Positions 60,727 through 64,000 of a stretch of DNA of 64,000 bases are shown piece after piece. Below the pieces are notes generated by a model. That model made no database searches, was not told where the DNA came from, and was given only the letters and a program-made list of their open reading frames with translations. How positions within the stretch are numbered: position 1 is the stretch's first letter; each line of letters opens with the position of its first letter. This DNA comes from Thermocatellispora tengchongensis (lineage in GTDB: Bacteria; Actinomycetota; Actinomycetes; Streptosporangiales; Streptosporangiaceae), in contig NZ_JACHGN010000005.1 in assembly GCF_014202315.1 (NCBI RefSeq), positions 541,903-605,902 on the forward strand, read 5' to 3'. A program made the translations under genes and the position numbers.

Positions 60727-61092
60727 TCGGCCGTGTCGCCCCGGCGTCGCGCGCCGGCGTCACGGGGACGCCGGCCCGGCGCGGGCGCGCAGGCGCGGCG
60801 TACGGCACCGTAGCGGCCCGCCGGGTTCCGGCGCAGCCGAATGCCTGCCGACCATTCCGAGTGATCCGGAATGACCAGGCGATGACCAGGCGATGAAGCC
60901 GCCTGTTGGCCCGTTGTGACCAGCACCTTTTGTCCAAAGAAATCCCATTTAGTGGGATTTGCCGATGTCACTGGTTTTCTCGGGCGACACAAGAACCTCA
61001 GGCTTTCTTGGTATTTTTGGCGTGTTCTGCTCCCCTGCGGGTCCCGCTGTCGGCACGATGGTTGACCGACAACCGGACCCAGGGAGAGATGA
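60727..61092. other. Leader region of the glycosidase gene, with a perfect palindrome at 60940-60960
   Basis: No gene is supported. AAATCCCA (60940-60947) and TGGGATTT (60953-60960) form an inverted repeat with a 5-base centre. Downstream the sequence becomes AT-richer (around 60985-61035) and ends in AGGGAGAG just before the ATG at 61093. The leader was compared by eye with known actinobacterial cell-wall riboswitches and no match was evident. Confidence 0.55.
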
Positions 61093-62574
61093 ATGTCGCG
61101 CCGCCTGATCGTGGGCCTTTCCGCCGCCACCACCCTCGTGGTCGCCGCGGTTCCCGCCGCCTCCGCATCCCCGGCGAGCGTGTCCTTTCCTTCCGGAAAG
61201 TTCCCTCTCGGCAATCGGGTGACCCCGGCGCGTACTCAGATGGCCGTCGCGCCCGGTATCGACCTTTTCCGGGTCAAGCAGGGAAAGGCCACCGAGGGAT
61301 ATACCGTCACCGTGCTGATGCCCAACGGCAACGCCGAGGGCAGCGTCGCGGCGGCCCAGGCCAAGGCCGCCGAGGTCGAGGCCGCCGGGCTCGGCCTGGT
61401 CCCGTCGGTGCAGACCTTCGTGCGCCCGGCCGTCGCCGACGACCCGGCCCGCGAGTACGCCACGGTGCGGGTCGGCCTGTGGACCCTCAAACAGAAGGCC
61501 AAGGCCGACAAGGTGGTCAAGCAGCTCAAGGAGGCGGGCATCCGCGCCAAGACCGACTACCTCGGCGACGACGGCTTCGAGACCACCGGGCCGTGGGACA
61601 TGCGGGTGCTGATGGTCGATCCCAGGGTGTTCCGCGGCTCGTACGCCGCCACGCTGGGCAAGAGCGTCGCCAAGCGCGAGACCACCTCCTCCATGGCCAA
61701 GCTCGCCAAGGGCGTCGCCGCGATCAACGGCGGTTTCTTCAACATCCACACCGCCAAGAACCTCCAGGGCGACCCGACCGGCATCTCGGTGGTGCGCGGC
61801 AAGCTGCTCAGCGAGGCCGTGGAGGGGCGCAGCGCGGTGATCCTCAAGGGCCGCAGCGCCCGGATCACCGAGCTGTCCAGCACCGTCACCGCCGTCTCGG
61901 GCGCCGGCGCCCGCACCCCCGTACAGGGCGTCAACCGGGCCGCGCTCCCCGACGAGCTGGTCGCCTACACCGAGGAGTTCGGCCAGAAGACCGCCGCCGA
62001 CGGCGGCACGGAGGTCGTGGTCGACGCCGCCTCGGGCATCATCCTCCGCACCCGCGCCGCGGGCGCCGCCGTGCCGCGCGGCACCTGGGTGCTGCACGGC
62101 ACGGGCGTGGCGGCCGAGTGGCTGGCCGCGTACGCGACCGACGGCGGCAAGCTCACCCTGCAGACCCGGGTGATCGACCTGCGCACCGGCAAGGCGGTGC
62201 CGCTCACCCCCGACACCCACGTCATGGGCGGCGGCGTCGGCCTGGTCCGCAACGGCAAGGTCCACATCAACGCCAAGGTGAACGGGCACGCGTCGGTCAA
62301 CATGGTGCTGCGCCGCCACCCGCGCACGCTGCTGGGCGTCACCAAGTCGGGCGGCCTGATCCTGGCCACCGTGGACGGCCGCAAGCCCGGCATCACCGTC
62401 GGCGCCTCCATGACCGAGGCCGCCCAGCTCATGCGCTGGCTCGGCGCCAAGCAGGCCATCAGCCTCGACGGCGGCGGCTCCACCGCCATGGTGGTCCGCG
62501 GCAAGGTCGTCAACATGCCCTCCGACGGCAGCGAGCGCGCGGTGGGCGACGCGCTCGTCATCCTGCCCCGGTAG
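61093..62574 (+). CDS. Secreted SPOR-domain/phosphodiester glycosidase (NAGPA-like) protein
   Basis: The gene encodes 493 residues. A signal peptide (to about ASASPAS) is followed by a SPOR-like region (about 70-165: YTVTVLMPNGNAEGSVAAA, YATVRVGLWTLKQKAKADKVVKQLKEAGI) and then a NAGPA-type phosphodiester glycosidase domain with AAINGGFFNI near its start and SLDGGGSTAMVVRG near the end. NAGPA-type enzymes remove sugar-1-phosphodiester caps; in bacteria the substrates are probably envelope glycopolymers. SPOR domains bind denuded peptidoglycan, which would place the enzyme at the cell wall. The ATG at 61093 has GGGAGAG upstream. Confidence 0.87.
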   Translation: MSRRLIVGLSAATTLVVAAVPAASASPASVSFPSGKFPLGNRVTPARTQMAVAPGIDLFRVKQGKATEGYTVTVLMPNGNAEGSVAAAQAKAAEVEAAGLGLVPSVQTFVRPAVADDPAREYATVRVGLWTLKQKAKADKVVKQLKEAGIRAKTDYLGDDGFETTGPWDMRVLMVDPRVFRGSYAATLGKSVAKRETTSSMAKLAKGVAAINGGFFNIHTAKNLQGDPTGISVVRGKLLSEAVEGRSAVILKGRSARITELSSTVTAVSGAGARTPVQGVNRAALPDELVAYTEEFGQKTAADGGTEVVVDAASGIILRTRAAGAAVPRGTWVLHGTGVAAEWLAAYATDGGKLTLQTRVIDLRTGKAVPLTPDTHVMGGGVGLVRNGKVHINAKVNGHASVNMVLRRHPRTLLGVTKSGGLILATVDGRKPGITVGASMTEAAQLMRWLGAKQAISLDGGGSTAMVVRGKVVNMPSDGSERAVGDALVILPR

Positions 62575-62622
62575 GCCCCGGGCGGGCTCCCAGCGCCGCC
62601 CCACGACGCCGTCAGCCCGCCT

Positions 62623-63015
62623 TCACCCCTCCGTCAGCCCGGCATCGTAGCGCCGCTGCGCCATCTGGATGCCGGGCGTCGCCCGGGAGATCCACCGGAT
62701 CACCTCGCACAGCGCCGGAATGCCGTCCTGCCCGAGCGGGGTGAGCGCGTAGAACACCTTCGGCGGCGTGGCGGGCTCGACCGTGCGTTCCAGCAGCCCG
62801 TCACGGACCAGCACCCGCAGGGTCTGCGCCAGCATCTTCTCGCTGATCCCGCCGATCCGGTCGCGAAGCTGGTGGAACCGCAGCGGCCCCTCCCGCAGCG
62901 CGACGAGCACGAGCAGCCCCCACCGGCTGGTGATGTGCTCCAGGATCCCCCGCCCCGGACAATCTCCGGACAGGACGTCCCCGATCGAGGCCGCGACCTC
63001 GGCACCTTCCTCCAC
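62623..63015 (-). CDS. HxlR-family transcriptional regulator
   Basis: The gene encodes 130 residues of a winged helix-turn-helix HxlR protein. It has a conserved N-terminal Cys (DCPGRGILEHITSRWGLLVLVAL), the recognition region RFHQLRDRIGGISEKMLAQTLRVLVRDGLLERT and the wing PPKVFYALTPLGQ. Members often sense thiol oxidation or electrophiles through the Cys. The GTG at 63015 is used. It is divergent from the DsbA-like gene with a CTTAC-N5-GTAAG repeat between, so it likely controls that gene. Confidence 0.9.
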   Translation of the reverse strand: MEEGAEVAASIGDVLSGDCPGRGILEHITSRWGLLVLVALREGPLRFHQLRDRIGGISEKMLAQTLRVLVRDGLLERTVEPATPPKVFYALTPLGQDGIPALCEVIRWISRATPGIQMAQRRYDAGLTEG

Positions 63016-63041
63016 GTGTTGAGCTTACGCCAAGGTACGTT

Positions 63042-63056
63042 CTTACGAAAAGTAAG
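63042..63056. promoter_or_regulatory. Inverted repeat CTTAC-GAAAA-GTAAG, probable HxlR operator
   Basis: Perfect 5-bp arms lie in the 62-bp gap between the hxlR-type gene and the DsbA-like gene. An additional CTTACG half-site is at 63024-63029, eighteen bases away. This is the typical placement for an HxlR dimer site. Confidence 0.6.
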
Positions 63057-63077
63057 CTCGCAGCTTAACCTGGCCTC

Positions 63078-63731
63078 ATGGCGACACCAACCCTCACCGT
63101 CGATATCTGGTCCGATCTCGTGTGCCCGTGGTGCCACATCGGCAAGCGCCGGTTCGACACCGCCTTGGCGGCCTTCGAGCACCGCGATTCCGTACGGGTG
63201 CGGTGGCGCAGCTTCGAGCTGGACCCGCACGGCAGCGCCGAACCCGGCCTCACCCTCCCCGAACGCCACCTCCGGGATGTAGGCGGCACCCCGGAGCAGG
63301 CCCGGCAGCGCCTCCAGCGGGTCACCGACCTGGCCGCCGAGTCGGGCCTCACCTACCGCCTCGACCTCGCCCGCCCCGTCAACAGCTTCGACGCCCACCG
63401 CGTGATGCACTACGCCGACCAGGCCGGCCACGGCGAGCCGGTACGCGAGGCGCTCATGCGCGCCTACACGGCCGAGGGCGCGATCCTGTCCGACGCCGAA
63501 ACCTTGATCCGCATCGCCGTCGAGAACGGACTGGACGAGGCCGGCACCCGCACCATGCTCAAGACCGGCGCCTTCACCGACGAAGTGCGCGCCGACGAGA
63601 CCCTGGCCCGGCAACTGGGCGTGACCGGCGTCCCCACCTTCGTCTTCGCCAACCGGTACGCGGTCTCGGGCGCCCAGCCGGTCGAACTGTTCGCCCGCCT
63701 CCTGACCGAGAGCTGGCAGGAAACCCACTGA
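63078..63731 (+). CDS. DsbA-family oxidoreductase (FrnE-like), CPWC motif
   Basis: The gene encodes 217 residues with a thioredoxin-like fold and helical insert. Strand VDIWSDLVCPWCHIGKRRF carries the redox motif CPWC at about residues 16-19. The cis-Pro loop is GVTGVPTFVFANRYAVSG. No signal peptide is seen, so the protein is cytoplasmic, like FrnE-type isomerase/oxidoreductases. It may catalyse dithiol/disulphide exchange or glutathione/mycothiol-linked isomerisation. It is divergent from the HxlR regulator, the common context for a redox-stress gene. Confidence 0.9.
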   Translation: MATPTLTVDIWSDLVCPWCHIGKRRFDTALAAFEHRDSVRVRWRSFELDPHGSAEPGLTLPERHLRDVGGTPEQARQRLQRVTDLAAESGLTYRLDLARPVNSFDAHRVMHYADQAGHGEPVREALMRAYTAEGAILSDAETLIRIAVENGLDEAGTRTMLKTGAFTDEVRADETLARQLGVTGVPTFVFANRYAVSGAQPVELFARLLTESWQETH

Positions 63732-63743
63732 GACCCCACAAAC

Positions 63744-63835
63744 CCGGAGCCACCGGAGCCGTGGAGTCCCGGAGACCCGGAGCCGCAGAGAGCTAGAGAG
63801 CTAGAGAGCCGGAGCCCCGGAGAGCCAGAGAGCCG
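63744..63835. repeat. Purine-biased short repeats downstream of the DsbA-like gene
   Basis: The stretch is almost entirely made of GGAGCC-, GAGAGCT- and GAGAGCC-type units (for example GAGAGCTAGAGAGCTAGAGA), giving strong purine bias on the plus strand. No gene is supported. It lies between the DsbA-like stop and the rRNA terminator. Confidence 0.65.
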
Positions 63836-63842
63836 GAAAACG

Positions 63843-63878
63843 CAGAAAGGGCCATCCCAACCAGGATGGCCCTTTCTG
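63843..63878 (-). terminator. rRNA operon terminator
   Basis: Perfect 15-bp arms (63843-63857 and 63864-63878, GGATGGCCCTTTCTG on the plus strand) with a 6-base loop. Read on the minus strand, the hairpin follows the 5S rRNA by about 10 bases and is followed by CGTTTTCC. Confidence 0.93.
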
Positions 63879-63888
63879 ATCAAAATTT

Positions 63889-64000
63889 GTCCGGCGGTGA
63901 CCTACTCTCCCACACCGTCCCCAGTGCAGTACCATCGGCGCTGGAGGGCTTAACTACCGGGTTCGGAATGTAACCGGGTGTTTCCCCACCGCTAAAACCA
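63889..64000 (-). rRNA. rrf: 5S ribosomal RNA, 5' end cut by the window edge
   Basis: The minus strand carries the conserved 5S sequence: GGGAAACACCCGGTTACATT, CCGAACCCGG, AGTTAAGCCCTCCAGCGCC, GATGGTACTGCACTGGGGA and GGGAGAGTAGGTCACCGCC. About 112 of 117-120 bases are present; the first few bases of helix I lie beyond 64000. The rRNA operon therefore reads leftward into the window, with 16S and 23S to the right. The 3' end is set from pairing of the terminal CCGGACA and may be off by a base or two. Confidence 0.96.

Noticed and set aside
60727..61092. ydaO-type (c-di-AMP) riboswitch before the cell-wall glycosidase gene
   Set aside because: The conserved GGGTGAA-like and G-rich core elements were not found; only a simple palindrome is visible.

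Overview
The window is high-GC DNA with many GTG starts and ATGA/GTGA gene overlaps. It carries four F420-type luciferase-like oxidoreductases, a PASTA-domain Ser/Thr kinase, a HipA-like/DUF3037 pair and MEP-pathway isoprenoid genes. Together these point to a filamentous actinobacterium, most likely of the Streptosporangiales type; the genus cannot be fixed from the window. About 50 protein genes and the end of a 5S rRNA gene can be supported. No phage, insertion sequence, CRISPR array or tRNA was seen.

Region 1 (1-34.4 kb) is largely catabolic. It encodes acyl-CoA chemistry (CoA ligase, NDP-forming acyl-CoA synthetase, an acyl-CoA dehydrogenase pair, a thioesterase, an orphan DUF35 zinc-ribbon/OB protein), redox enzymes (SDRs, Zn-alcohol dehydrogenase, four LLM-class oxidoreductases), hydrolases, two VOC proteins and a branched-chain-amino-acid-type ABC importer in which both permeases and one ATPase are fused. 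Seven promoter regions, spread over 30 kb and serving nearly all of these transcription units, share an 18-bp inverted repeat, ACCAAGC-N4-GCTNGGT. I read this as one TetR-type regulon for uptake and breakdown of an unidentified carboxylate or lipid-like compound. The cognate repressor is not evident in the window. Interspersed with it are a transmembrane pseudokinase, a CHAP-domain protein with a long low-complexity tail, an MMPL exporter with a divergent TetR, the PASTA kinase and a roughly 850-bp gene-free repetitive stretch.

Region 2 (34.4-41 kb) holds the HipA-like kinase/DUF3037 pair, a DUF4081-type acetyltransferase, a secreted S33-type hydrolase, ispG and dxr. The 3' end of ispG runs into a 39-bp tandem array that copies its own tail. 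The site-2 protease gene that commonly separates dxr from ispG in actinobacteria is absent here.

Region 3 (41.5-55 kb) has two tandem secreted trypsin-like proteases, an aldehyde dehydrogenase, a TetR regulator, a PucR regulator divergent from gabT across a perfect palindrome, and a leftward set comprising an omega-aminotransferase, mmsA, a solute-binding lipoprotein and a saccharopine-dehydrogenase-like gene. These genes suggest catabolism of GABA, beta-alanine or polyamine-type amines.

Region 4 (55-64 kb) has a small secreted WG/Gly-rich protein, an MFS exporter with a divergent TetR and paired operators, a PucR regulator overlapping a P1-family (DmpA-like) aminopeptidase, a secreted SPOR/phosphodiester-glycosidase protein, an HxlR regulator divergent from a DsbA-like oxidoreductase, and finally the terminator and 5S rRNA of an rRNA operon that reads leftward into the window from the right.
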